Assembly: GCA_000708835.1 (NCBI GenBank)
Contig: DF237200.1
Coordinates: forward strand, 57,357-121,356
DNA length: 64,000 bases
Origin: Klebsormidium nitens
Taxonomy: Eukaryota; Streptophyta; Klebsormidiophyceae; Klebsormidiales; Klebsormidiaceae
Direction of reading: 5' to 3'
The notes beneath the pieces were generated by a model. The model did no database searches and was not told the origin of the DNA. It was given only the letters and a program-made list of their open reading frames with translations. A program made the position numbers and the translations under genes. Shown piece after piece: positions 12,719-25,999 of this stretch (its first letter is position 1; each line of letters opens with the position of its first letter).

Positions 12719-14146
12719 TCACGGAAACGAGTCAGCAGCTGTTATTTGCTCGGGTGACTGGAAATGGATGCAGCTTCCCCAGAATATTCGAGCGATACGA
12801 CTATGGATTGCATGATCGAAGAATCCCATAGTTGCAAGAACGTACGGTGGTTATTAAGGGGCTCTACAGCCGCCCTTTCTGCCTGCAGCACTGACGAGGA
12901 CTTCAGCTTAGCAGAATCGTTGCAGCCCTAAAAACCACTTCAAAATGGTTTCCATCATGAACTCCCATCAGTTACGTGGACATCACTCAGCCCGAATGAA
13001 ATCTATCGTATGGCCGTCCTGTTGATTACTAAGCCGTCCATACGGATGCCACACTTGTACAGTGCGTCGTTTGGACCGTCGAGTGCGCGTGAGCTCGATC
13101 AGGGCGGCTGTACGTACGTTGCATATGGTATTTGCCCGGCTCATTACTGAAGTATGCAATTGCCAACAGATCATGTGCGCTGGCACATGCATGATTGCAT
13201 CATTGGCGTTCGCGGGCCGGCCCCTGGTAGTTACAAAAGGAGTACGTTGATTAAGGCAACAACCATGTCTTGGTGATGCCGGGGGCCGGCATGCATCACC
13301 AGTTGATTGGGTAGATGTCCTGACCAATGGCAACTTGGCAAGTTTTTTGCTATACCAATGAGATATGTGCTTCGAGCTTCTTTGATCTTAAACTTCATTA
13401 CTCTTGAAACGAGCAGATTGATTTGTCCGTGATCATTGGAACCGACTCATGAATCTCTTGTGCAGACTTGGCCAGCAAATGTGGACTAAGTGACGCCCTA
13501 TGCGGTGGCCCCCAAACTCATTCCCAGACCTAAGTTGCAAATGCTAGGCACTCTCGACGATCACTGAGGCTGAAATTCCAACCATGTAAGAATTTAGCCA
13601 ATATATAGACACAGGGTATGCCATCCTACTACTCAAGCATGCATGCGGGCAGCCGCTGCTTTGGAGCCTTCCTATATTCGACTTCCTACATACTACAATT
13701 GACGTGTAAGTCGCCCTAAGCTAGCAACATACTACTACCTTTGGAACTAATTTTCCTCTGATATTGTCAATACGAAGTCTTCTGTTCTCTCATGCAACAG
13801 GTAAACGGCAGCAATCTTACTTTATAACAGGCTGATCGTATCCACCCAGCCAAACGCATGATGCACATCGCTTGCAGCGAGCGCAGCTCAACATGGGTGA
13901 CCTGACGCGATCCCCCAAAGCGCGTCCCACTGCACTTCTTTCAGCCGAAGCAGCCTGCCAGACACACCGGCAGGCATTCCCAGCACCCCATATGCAGACG
14001 ACTTTGTGACATCATCAAATACAAACCCGCCCACAGGTCAGCTCCATCCTAAGCCCTTTGCTTATGCTGCCGTTCCCATACTCAGACCCCTTTGACACTA
14101 TTTCTACAAACTCGCAAATCCCACCCAACCTACCACAGCGAGCCCA
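12719..14146. other. Intergenic region, 3' ends of gene A and PH-RhoGAP gene
   Basis: About 1.4 kb between convergent genes. A 10-bp palindrome GGGCCGGCCC lies at 13214-13223, with a related GGGGGCCGGC near 13280. Open frames here are short and have no codon or motif support. I see no gene. Confidence 0.6.
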
Positions 14147-17100
14147 TTACGGGCTCACGGCATACGGCACCGCCTCACGGTAGCTTGCGTAACCAGAGTG
14201 GGCGCGCCGCCCACCCCCGCCCGTCGGGCTCGACAGCTCCTGCAGCTGTCGCATCAGCTGCATGCGCCGCTCCTGCGAGTACGCCACCTGCAACCCCAAA
14301 ATATTTTGTTTCTGACCCGCCTGGCTTAAAGGACTCTCGACCGGAACCCAGCCGCTAGAAGGGCGCACCGGATGACACCGGATCAAATCTGGATGCGTAG
14401 CTTCCTTCCCCTTCACCGGAGAGCATCATAATCATGTACTAAGCTCTGCATCATCGCTTGTAACTTCGCTAATCGCATCGAGTTACACCGTAACCGGTTC
14501 CCGACGCAGGAGCGAGGGTCAACGCCTGGCTGAAGGAAAGGCCACACTAAGTTGGCAAGAACCCAAGCCTACCAGGTCTGTAGGGTAGCCAGAGTATCAG
14601 AACTGGAGACTCGATCCATGGTTTGGAGAAAACATCGGGAGCACAAGGAACATAAGTAAAGACTGTTATCCATTCCGTTCCGTTCACAATTTCACGCCCT
14701 CCTGTGTCGTTTCAGTCATCCGTTGGTTGCATGGTCTTTCTAATCCTTTTTGACAATCTGTGGCTCTTACCTGCGAATCCAGCGAACCGAGCCCTCGAGA
14801 GGTCGAGACCAGCGGAATGCTGGCGGACGAGGTGGAAACGGAACCGGAATCCCCGTTGCTCAGGTTCGACCGCCGGTCCTCGCTGCTCGGGCTGTCGCGC
14901 TCGTCATCGTCGGCCGCCGTGACAATCCCCGCCGCCTCTAGTTGGTTCTTCAAGTAGTCCGCGCCATCGGAACCGAGCCTGCAAGGGGCACATCAAAAAA
15001 GTGAACACCGGAAAGCGGATGCGGATGTATTACTTCTTTTCTTTTGTGCAACGTAGCTGCTCTCCAGATGCTCTTGTCTTGTATGATAGAGACTTTTGAT
15101 CAAATCCCGCCGCCGCAATCGGTTCTTCCAACTAACCGGTGGCATTGGCGCCAAACCCGCGAAAAACCAGCGTGGAACCTGTCTGATTATCGAAGCTTCA
15201 GAAGCACAAGCGTCGATTCCAAACCCATACCAGAACATCCAAGGCATCAGTGCAATGATCCCTTACCTGTGCAGATTCACCGCCCCAAAGCTCCGCTTTC
15301 CGCCCCCCGTTAACGGCACGGGGGGCAAGCGCATCAGGGGGCCTTTCGGCGTGGCGGGAGCGGACCCCCCCGCGAGCCCCCCCCTCGCCGGTGACTGCTC
15401 TTTGGACCCCCCCATTTGTTGCAGCACTCCAAATTGTTGCAGCCCCGCAGCCTGTTGCAGCCCCCCGCTTTGTTGCAGAATTTGGGCGCGGCTCATTTCG
15501 AGGCGCAGCTTCTCCTGGGCTTCTGCAAGCGCGACCTGCTGCTTGAAGTACTGGCTCTCGCGGGAGGCGATGTCGACAGCCGCAATCTGCGCCAGCATCT
15601 GAGGTGGGGGGAAAGAGAAGGATTAGCGCAAGGGATAGCCGCTTTCCGAGAGACAGTCCTCGGCTCTCGTTAGAGCTACCTCGATTGTCACACTTGTATG
15701 CGAGCACTTGACTTGATCGTCAAGGGAAATCGGGCAGGAGGAAGTAGTGCGCTGTTCCGGTTTCGGAGAACAAGAAAGGGCTACGGGGGGCGGGATTGGC
15801 TAGGACAGTCTTGGGACACACAGACAAGAAGATGGGTTGCACATGGAGAACTGCAAACTGGTCCAATGGGAGTCCGGGAAAAGAGAGGAGCCAAGGGTTT
15901 AGGCGATTCTCAGGGTTGACATATGCAGTGAAAACCAAAAGTGTCGAACTTTTATTGAAGCCGTGCACCGTGATCGGACTCCGTTACTTCTTCGCTCACG
16001 CAGCAGATATTGGCGAGGACGCCTTCGAAAGGATTTCGGGGTTAAAGACAAACGGGCGTACCTCGTTGTTCTTCTCCTTCTCCTCTGCGTACTTCCTCAG
16101 CACCGTGCTCAGCTCCGCCTCTAGTTGCGATCTGCGGAGATGGTAATCAACGACTAGAGATAAGCACTAAGCAACGCAAGCTTCTCTAAGGGAAAAAGAC
16201 ATGAAGAGACTAGACTGACAGAGAGGCACCACAGACACGAGAGGCTGATCACGAGACCGCTCGTCTCCTCACGGGATTGCGCAAAGCGGGCTAGGGACTA
16301 AACGATTGAGATTCGGGTCAGGCAGTTTTGCGAAGGGCGACTTTGATGAAGCACATCGTCCTGCAAACTTGCTCTCATAGAGATGCACAAGACTTTCAAG
16401 AGAGAAGTGAATCGACTCACGATAGAGCGTTAAGGTCGCATATCCGCTGCAGCCGCTTGTCCATGTCATCGAGCCCGGACGCTTTCCGCCTGTTGAGCAT
16501 GTCAATCTGTAGGTCGTCGATCTGACACGTGGCAAGCAATGGTCACGTCAGCCTCTTCCCTGAGTGCCACTCGTCGCCAAGCAGCCCAGGTGATTCAGAA
16601 AGCAAACACGAGCAACTATTGAACAGAGAAGAATCAATTTGCTGGAAAGATGCAAGCGAAACCAGATAGGCAGACAAGAAAGCAAGCAAGCAAGCAACAA
16701 AGAGAACGAGCAACCACGATCACAGAAGTCGGAAACCAAAGGCAAGCCAAAACTCGGACCACGTGATATAGCAGCTGAGGGGGCGAGAAAACGGAGTAAA
16801 GACAAGGAGAACCTAAAATCAAACCGACCAAACTGATCTCAAAATCCGAACTACAGCTAAACTATAGTCTGCTGACCTGCGTCCGCAGTCGTGTGACGTC
16901 CTTTTCGAGCGCCACAATCTCCTGCAGCTGCATCTGCGCCTCGGGGTCCAGGTCTTTGGAGTGCTCCAGCATTGCGCTCGCGGCGCCCATCGCAATCTCC
17001 ATCAGCGCGTTCTGGTCCGCCTCGTGCACCAGCGCGCCGTTCAGCCGACGTACCTGGTTATAAAAGGGAAAGCTGCCTTGTGAGCCTCCTGAGCGGAATG

Positions 17101-20100
17101 TGGAAGGGCTGGGGATCGTTAAGATCGTTACAAGAGCCCAGGCCAAACTCTACAAACCAGACGATGAACACGAAAAGTCCGCAAAGGTTCGTGCCGCCTC
17201 TCTTTCTGAATATTGGCGTACAACATGATCAAGGACAAGTAAAATGCTCTCACTGCTCTGGAATCCGTTGCTCAGTCCCGTGTTTGCATTCGAGGTCGGC
17301 ATACATTCGGAAGAGAACCACTCCAACCAAAAGCTCGGGACCCACTCCACAAGGCACCAGTTTTCCAGCTCTAGACACCCAAAAACATCACACTCCGTAA
17401 GCGGCGCCCCTCACCTCTTGCTCCAGATCGTACCGCCGGTCTTGCAAGCTCTGCTTGCGCAGGCGCAGCGCCTCCTTGAGCCCCGCGTTCTCCTCCTTCT
17501 TCTTCCACACCGCCACCTCCAGCACGTCGCGCTGCTGCGTCAGCCGTTCGATCGCCGCCAGCTCCTCGTCCTCCGTCAGCTCCCGCACGTCCGGCTCGTT
17601 CCGGGCGTCCGAATAGCCCCTCGGCGCCTCCGGATAGACCCTCGGCGCGTCCGAATAGCCCCTCGGCGCGTCCGCATAGCCTTTCCGGCCGTCCGAATAG
17701 CCTCTCTGGGCGTCCGAATGGTCGCCCTCGCCCTCCCGCGCCAGGGTCGTGCCGCTGAGGTCGTGCCGGACGGTTGGCTCGTCGAGTGACGTCAGCACAT
17801 GGGCGCCGTTGACTCCGTCGAGGGCGATGCCGGACGAGGAGGCGTCGCTGTCGCGGCTGAGGTGGGAGGGGATGCTCGTCTGGTATGACACGCGGCTCGT
17901 GTCCCGGTACATGTCATCGGAGAAGGAGCGCGAGATGGTCGCGCTCGTAAGATGCTCGTCCTCCTGGAAACGAGAGTTCAGCGTTTCCGGCTTTGAGATG
18001 CTAAGTCTTAACATGTGGACTTTGAGTTTCGAGGCTGAGGAATACGAAATTTTTGCTTCGAAAAGGGGACGTCCGGAGGTAGTCAACCATCGAGATCTCA
18101 AACGCACCCCGCTTCGGGATTTATTGAAACGCAGATACGCAGTTCGACCCGCGCACCTCCTGAGAACCCACATCAAGCCCCGCAAACGTCCTCATTGATT
18201 CTGATCGTGACGCTCCTCTCAACCCTTCCACGTTTCCAAACCCGCCAGTCACATCCAAACTCCACACTTTGAGAGCTCTAACTTTCTAATCCCCTCACCA
18301 CGAAGAGATTGTCAAACTCCTTCATCATCGCCCGGATGAGCGCACCGCCCACGTTCGCCGCATTCATCGCCTGCAGCATCGCGTGCTCCTCCTCGGACGT
18401 CGGCCCCGCGCCCCCGTCGTCCACGAAAATCGGCACGTCGCCCGAGAAAATGGGCCGCAGCAGGAGAGGCGCCATGCACCGCGCGACAGCGTCGGCGTTC
18501 ATGAGGTTGACGGAGGAGTTTGACGCAACCGTGAGCATCATGCGCAGGACCCTGCAGTTTGGGGAGGATTGGTTAAGTTGGCACAGACCATATGTTCGTT
18601 TTCAAGCTTGACTTCGTTGTTTAGCAGAGCAATGTTCATTATTGGTGAATATGAAGCCAACTGGGCCGTGGGAGGCAACTACGAGCAATCAAGTACCTGG
18701 CGTCATCAGCGATTGGAGGTCGGGGTCAAGGAATAAGCAGCATTCAATTGCAGCTTTCGCCATAAGGCAGCAAGTTGACCTTGGGCGATGCTCAGGCGAG
18801 AACTGCCAACAGCCGTGCTTCCATTAAAGCCAACTTTCGCTTTCCAAAACGGTTGGGATTTGTAACGCTCTACCTGTCAATTATTCCTAACATGACCAAA
18901 GAAAGTATGGCCACTACTTATGATAATCATTCTCCATACAATTCTTTTGAACATTTTGTAGAATGCAAATCAAAGCAAATCTCCTCGACAATTTTCAATG
19001 AGTCGGTTTTCAGTCCTCTTACCGCTGCAATAGTCGCCTATTGGGCTCGGGGAAACTGTCGGCCACCGCAATGCGCATCTCCTCTATTTGGACGTTCCGA
19101 TTAGGCTTCCCTGCAGGCCCCAACCGAACATTTCAGGAGCTCCTCATCGAGGAGAGATTTCGTGAAGGAAAACCATCCTCAGGTAGGCGTTCTCGATAAC
19201 GTGCAAGAAACACCCGAAAAAATCAAAGCGCACTGATATCTGTGGAGCTCGGCGACTGCGAAACCGACAGCTTAAGTGTCTGGTCGCTCAGATTGTGGAC
19301 GGGTTGACCATGCTGAGGCTACCATGATGCCATTTACGCAGCTTTGCAAACTGTGGACAACCTACTGGCGGTCCAGCCTGTTCCAAAACCTCAAAGACCA
19401 GACGTGTTTGCCAGTTCCAAAACGCCCCTTCCACCTTTCTGAAAGAGACCGACATCCTTGAAACCTCAAGGGGATCCCTTACGATATGCCCGGATGAGCG
19501 CGGCGCAGCAGAGGTCTGGCACGGGCGACGACGGCAGCTCCCGCAGCACGTGCTTTATGCAGTCCCCGATTACGTGGGCGTCCTCGTCAGGCCGGAACTC
19601 GTTCGCACCTGCGGCAGCCAGGGGGGCACGATCGGTGTGAATGGCCCGGGCAAGATTCCGGTGCTTCGCAGGCACCCGGGATTGCGCTATGAGATGGAGC
19701 GAAGAGCAAAGTGTTGCAATGGACGCTGGGCGAAAAGGTCTTGAATCAAGACGAGGAGGTTGGGTAAGAGGAACCTGGTATCGACAAAGGTTTGAGTCGG
19801 CTTTCTAAGATGGACGGTTTGATTCGAGACTGCGGCTCTGAGCACCCTACAAATCCAAGCCCTGACTCTCAGCACGCTAGGGATCCAACATCTCAAGACT
19901 CTCAGCACTCCACAAACAACGAAAGCAGGCCTTGTGCGTACCTTGCTCATACGCTTGCACGCGCTTCTCCACGAGTTCCACGTCCGCCGAGTGCCGCAGG
20001 ATGCCTTCCACGTTCACGCCGGTGGTCTCGATGAACTGGAGCGCCTTCTCCAGAAACGACGGGCTCCCGTCGATGTCCTCCAGGGCGAGCAGGATGGGCC

Positions 20101-23100
20101 GTCCAATGACGAGCGACTTTTGCGGGCGTTTCTTCTGAGGGGGGGCTGCAGAAAGCCCGGGCGCGGGTCAGTCAAAAGGAAGCGTTCAAGAATGATGGTA
20201 GCCAAGGTAATTTTAGTCTTCGCTACGAAGTAAAACCCCAAGATCTACCCGCTCGCCCCCAAACCCGCCCTGATTGTCGGGTCTCATTGTACCCGTTGCA
20301 TGCGGTCACCTCATCGTCGTACAACTCTCTTGAACTAGATACTCTAAAGGTGCGGGCCCCTTCAAGTATAGGCATCTCCGTTTTGCTCGTTCTCAGAGCA
20401 GTGTACTGTAGTGCAGTAAAAACCTCAGGGTGTTGACGCATAAGTATGGGCAGGAACGACTCATTTGGCTTCATCAACAATCCTGTTCAGGCAGCTTCGG
20501 AGAAACCATAAGCACCGAACCTACTGAAGAAAGGTCCCAGAAATGATACTGATGAAGCCAAAAACGAGCTAAGATCGCTTGAAATACAAATAAGAGCACA
20601 TTTCAAATTCGGAGACCCTACACTTATACTCCCCGCTGAAGTCCCGGCTGCTGTCCATTGTATCGCTCTTGTATGAACTCTCGGGCTCGCCCTCGGGCTC
20701 CGGGTTGGGCGCGTCGACCAGCGCTTTCTCGAGCATCTGACGCCACCCATCGAGCTCGTCGAGGGACTCGGCCTACGAAAGTTGGAAATTAGAAATTTTT
20801 AGAGCTTTGATTCCCCCATAAGCCGGAGGGCTTTGGGACTGCATCGGCCCTGTGACTCCCGCATTCACAATTAAACATTCCAATTACTAAGTTTTCTGTA
20901 AATTGGTGGAACACTTTGCATCATCCCTCAAGTATTTGAGAAGAGAATTTTGCAGGGTCTGGTCGTAGGATACATCCTCACTCTCATATTCTCCACAACT
21001 ATTGCTTCAAGGTGGTGCTCAATCAGAAACTTTCACGAATTCAGCCCCAACTCTCCTCTTTTCCTCAAGATTCCTGCCGGGCACTAACACCTGTCTCGCT
21101 GCATTCAACTCCGGGAAAGTAGATTTCTAAATGGCGGATTCACCATGACCCCCTAGCACAATGACATCAGCAGCCTTGAAGAGTAGTCTCGATTTCATGT
21201 TGAGTTACGGCTATGTTGAGTTAGGTCATGCCCGGGGGACGGGTGGGGTTGGTTTGGAGATTTAGGGTGGGTACGGATGCGGAGCATGTTAACTTTGGGT
21301 TTAGGTTTTTAGTTTGTTAGCGCCCGGGGTACTGATCTAACTCAACTTACACCTCACTCGACATATAATCGAGACTTATGCCCTGAAGCTCTTGCCAGTC
21401 GTGACAATGATTTCCGCCACCCCCAGGCACAAGAAGACACGGGGCTTCTATCAAACTACGTGCGCTCACAACCAACGAATCTCCGGTGCTCAGAACCGGC
21501 CGGCCCAGGAAAGACCCCCAACTTTTGCTAACAAAGCTTTAGTTCAGGTCGCTAAGCCCGCAGACTGCTTCGCGCCTTCCGCTGGCTCCTCTCTTCTCTT
21601 CTGACTGTCCTAACGATGGTGCAGCTCGTATTGCAAGCTGAAGAAGGCAGGCCCGACCAAGCCAAGAGAGGTGTGCTGTGTATGAATCTTGGCAAAAGCG
21701 GCAGCGATTGAGGAAACTGCTTGGTTGTCATGCAGCCCTGACTTTGGAAGGCCCTGGAGCACAAACCGTGGGGTCTCGGGGCTGTGCGAGGGGCCGCTCA
21801 CCTTGAAGGTGTAGCTGCGGTTGTCCGGGAACATGAGGATGATCATCTTCTTGTCCAGCTTCGCCAGCACCCTGAAGACGATCAAGCGCACCTTCAGACT
21901 CTCTTCGCTTCTCAATTTCTTCACAATCTCCCTTCCCTGGAGGCCTCTTGATCGTCGTGTGTTGCAAAGCGGCTATGATGCCCATTCTCCCAACCCCCAG
22001 CCTCCTTTTACTGAGTCTCAGTCATGTGGCGGGATGTCTACAGATGGAGGGTGCACCCGAAAGTTTTCCCCAACTTTCTAGCAGGGGAGCCACCTCCCCT
22101 GCAGAACAGGCTGATGCTGCTACGACCATTTCCCGTGCTTGCCTCCGACTTGACGCGGTTGTGCTCATTCTCACGGAGCTTTGAAACAGAGTTCATCAAT
22201 GACAGCAAGCACAACAGGTTTGCTAGAAGGCTCAAAAGTACGCATGGCATGAGCACATAGAAAGAAACTCAACACAAAGGTCTTCTCCAGCAATTTGCTA
22301 GTATGCAACAGAGCAGACCATCAGGACGCCCCGACCCACACGATTCTCTCCGTAGACTTGCCAAGCCCAAAGGTTGTGTGCGCACCTTCCCGTGTTCACC
22401 AGATTGATGCCGTCCAAAGCGTCTGACGGATTGATTGGCCCGTTCTACACAGCGCCAAAACAGGATTGTTAGGCTCGCAGAGGGACTTGGGGCCTTGAAC
22501 TTTGTTTTCTTCATGCGCCAAGTCTACCATTCTCCAGTTTGATCTAGCTCAGGTTTGTGTAACGTGCTTTCCGAAAGCAGGATCAACTGATGGAATCATC
22601 CCCTTTCGAAAGTGCTATGGAAGAGATCAGCCTTGAATGAACAACATGAGGCAGCTGAACAGCCTTCATTGAAAGTGCTGAATGTGGTAAATGTCATTTC
22701 TCATACCCCGCTGCTCCCTCTTTGCCAGAGCCGTCTCCCATGGTTGTCTCATTCTTAAATTGCTAGCATAAGTCGTTATAACACAACTTGGGCGCTTGTT
22801 GGGGCACCCTAAACCGCGGCATAACAAGTACAAAAGGCAAACATACGGACAACCTTCTTTTCTTCTCTTTCGGCGCAGAGGTCACATGGTTACTACAGAA
22901 CTGCGAGCAGAACCAAACTCCAGATCCACATGAGACACGAACGAAGCCACTCACCGGCTCCCCCCTGAAGTAGACGAGCGCCGTGCGCGTCGGCGTCTTG
23001 GTAAGAATGAACCACCGCTTCTTCCATGACTTCCACCCCATGCCTGCAGGAAGAGACGAACCACCCGCCCGGTCTCAAACTTATGAGATCAAGCTCCTCA

Positions 23101-24534
23101 ACATAGACACGGATCGTACTGTACAACGGTACTGAAATGTGTCTGAACAGCAAACACTCTTGCTTCTTCCCTCCGTAGCCTTCTGTCAATACACACCCTT
23201 CACACAAATGACTTGGTCTCGGACCGGGGCGTCGCCGAGACCGAGGAGCCTCGAGTCCCCCAATTGCAGTTCTCAAGGACATGACAGCCCCTTCAGCAAG
23301 CCCCAAAGGGGGGCCAAAGTCCTTGCCCACCCCTGCTTTGACTGTCCCGTTTCATTGGCACGACACAATACGTGCTTGACCCATCATGACATCGCCAACT
23401 GGTGCTATTTTCAACATGCCAGCAAAAAAGTGGGTCTACAGACGCGGCCTCCTTTTCCAGGCTCCAGAGTTAGGGTTCTGTTCATGAGTCATGAGGTCAT
23501 CCTAGCCAACATAATCAATTCCTTGGAAGCTGCCCGCCCCCATCAGTCTAGCACATCTGAATCGCGCTCGTTAGTAAATTACCCCCTCTCAAGCCCCGGG
23601 CATATGATGCGCCTTTCGCCGTTCGCCTTTCGCACTCGCACTGCTGTGCTAACCCACCTGCTTGTACTTCAGCATGGCTCCAACTCACAGAAGCAGCCCC
23701 ACAACGATATTGACCAGCTACCAAACCATCAACTGATAATATATTGCGTGCAAAGCGCACGTCTCAATTCTGCCCCTTTCTATTGTGTCCAGCCCGGCCA
23801 AAAGAAATTCAAGCACCACTGTTTGCTGGAACGGCAGGTGGGTGCACTGAGAAAGAAAAGCGGTGCGTACCTCTTCCGGAAATGTAAAGGTTCCCAGCCT
23901 TGAGAATCTGCATAGGGCGAGCGTAGAGTTTACAACGTGGAACAAAAGAACGGGTGGCGGACTCGGGAGACACTTCTACTTGAGTGAAATTAGCCCCTGG
24001 AGCACTGTACAATTTGAAAAGGGTGTGCAAAAGCTGCAGGTCTCGGTGCTCTGAGGTAATCAGACTGACGCTCGAAGCAGTGGTAGCAGCTCAAGAGGCC
24101 CCTTGCGAAAATTCTTTGCTGTTTTGGAGTATCTAAAAGAGTGACCCTTGCTCCAGTGACAAAGAGAGAGCAAAGCAGATCAAATGCCTTCAGCTGAGTA
24201 GACCAGGTCAAGCGGAGTGCCCCTGTACGGATTCTACTTTCGCATTTTATACTCACTGCAAGGACCCCTATATTTCTGAAAACATTCCGAGGAGCTGATA
24301 AAGCAAACACCGGCTAAAGTGGCGCTGCTGACGGCCAGCATCTTTCACAACTATCGGCCGACAGGCAGAAAGGTGAACCAAGGGCGACAAGCATGCCAGC
24401 TGAACAAGCTTGAAAAATCTGAACATCTAGAGGCATGAAGGGTAACCTACCCCAAGCTGCTTCTTGCCAGGAGGCCTGACATCGTATGATGCGTGGAAGG
24501 CCCCCTGACCTAGGGACCCAGACATGCCGTTCAT
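14147..24534 (-). CDS. PH-RhoGAP with C-terminal coiled coils, REN1-type ROP GTPase-activating protein
   Basis: Seventeen exons in transcript order: 24534-24451, 23907-23871, 23043-22955, 22444-22386, 21871-21802, 20772-20622, 20145-19942, 19608-19483, 19110-19023, 18551-18299, 17963-17415, 17053-16877, 16521-16421, 16131-16062, 15598-15267, 14978-14771 and 14287-14147. Phases agree throughout; 912 residues. A PH domain spans about 29-145 (KAGNLYISGRG, GWKSWKKRWF). A RhoGAP domain spans about 175-385, with the arginine finger in EGILR (about R214), EDAHVI and ELPSSPVP, and MAPLLLRP. Heptad-rich coiled coils follow, with low-complexity Ser/Gly/Gln runs. This order matches Arabidopsis REN1, which inactivates ROP GTPases at the membrane during polar growth. 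Here it probably ends ROP signalling; the location is inferred from the PH domain. The short first exon is the least certain. Confidence 0.87.
17610..17730 (-). repeat. Heptapeptide repeat (GYSDAPR) in the RhoGAP protein
   Basis: Within exon 11 the DNA repeats a roughly 21-bp unit about six times. It encodes degenerate G-Y-S-D-A-P-R heptads (variants GYSDGRK, GYADAPR, VYPEAPR, GYSDARN). It sits between a Ser/Asp-rich segment and the first coiled coil. The regular Tyr and Ser positions could be modification sites, which is inference. Confidence 0.85.
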
Positions 24535-25999
24535 ACTCAACCGCTCAACAGCAGGCTGTAACAGCGACGAGTGGCGTATCAAGTCAACTTCGTAGTCTCG
24601 GTGTTGCTAAGTCACCTCTCGGTGACTGAGCTTGCTGAGTCCTTCCTAATGTCACTCCATTCGCTTTTACCCTCCTCTCGTTTCATCAACGCCGTTACTT
24701 TCATTGAGCGACTAGAAGCTTTCAGCACGTCTCATTGAGCAAAGACAAGCTCCTCCTCAACTGGACACTTGCTTCAAATCTTCGAAGCCCTCCCTTTGTA
24801 TCTACTTTCAAAAGCGGTGAACAAAGACAGCTGCGCGAGCTCCCCTTTTCTCCAACTGGCTCCACCCACCGCATTCAGCTACCCTTTCAATGCACCAGTG
24901 TCTTCTCTGACAGGTTAGCTAAGATGCATGATGACCATGATGCTTTACGCGTAGGCCATGGACCATGGGCGCCCTCCCTGCGATACCAGCTCCCTAGTTT
25001 GCCGAAGGTTCCATCGTCAGCTCAGCTCGCCTCTCACGTGTGCCGCCAAGGCATGGATTTGCCTTCCGTCTTCTTCGGCATGTCCGAGGGCCGGCTGTTG
25101 TGTGCACTGCGCACGGTCAAGACTCAATACGTACTGGTCACAACATGAATACGGTATGCAGTGTCAAATTCGCGGGGGCCAAGCCCAACGTATTTGTGCC
25201 CGGAACAGACATGTGCCGCTGGTGGAGAAAGGCTGAACAGTGAAAACCTTGGGTTGTTGGGCGGCGACGTGGGCCGGTGAATTCAGCCGGCCGGGTGCTT
25301 GGCACCACTACGAAGGAAGTACACAGCTAGTAATCATCAGGTACCAGCCAAAAGCTGTTACCTAGTAGGTACCGTAGTATGTACCTACCGCTTCTACGAA
25401 TCTACGGTCTACCTGCTACCAGAGGCCAGATAGTACCGGGTACCCTACTACCCGTAGTCTGGTATGCCTATGCTCCAATAATTGCGGGAACGAAACCCAG
25501 TCAGAAAGACTCAGAATCAATGTGATCAAAATCTCATCGTTGATTGGCCTGCCACAAAGTTCTGAAGCCGGATCGACGGCCGAGCTCACCTCTCGCAGGT
25601 GCTGAACTTCAATGAAGTAGATTGCGACGAGATTTCCGGAAGGGGTCGGCTGAGAACCGTACATGCTGTCGAGGAACCGGTCGGCATCAAAGTCGCAACT
25701 TGCAAGTTGTATTACTTAAGTAAGTATCTACCGTAGGTCAATTGTGATTCGACGATAATCATAACTTTTTGAAACTTTTGGCATTGTTCGTATTGCTTCA
25801 CACGGTGAATTTTGGTAAAGACGTTTTCGTTCTAGTTTGAAGTTGCAGCTCTTCGTGAGGGAGCCGACAAGGGAGGCACTCAGGAGTCAGGAACTGAGTC
25901 TGAGGCTCAGGAAGCAACTCAAAGGGCGCTCTTCTATAGCATCGAGTTGTCCATCTGCTACGATTGACACAGAGAGAGCTGCAACTTTTGCATCTTGTC
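24535..25999. promoter_or_regulatory. Shared divergent upstream region of RhoGAP and UMP1 genes
   Basis: About 1.4 kb between two divergent start codons, so it should hold both promoters and 5' untranslated exons. The stretch 25325-25455 is dense in GGTAC/GTACC/CTACC words, including several GGTACC-type palindromes. No convincing TATA box could be assigned to either gene. Confidence 0.5.

Noticed and set aside
23139-23903. 254-codon plus-strand open frame in the RhoGAP introns
   Set aside because: It starts at no supported exon, has no motif, and crosses minus-strand exon 2 of the RhoGAP gene. Composition is random.
24735-25148. 137-codon frame between RhoGAP and UMP1
   Set aside because: No family motif, no coding-like composition and no partner exon; treated as chance.
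25325-25455. Dense GTACC/GGTAC words as a CRISPR-like or satellite array
   Set aside because: There is no fixed period or spacer structure, only irregular short words.
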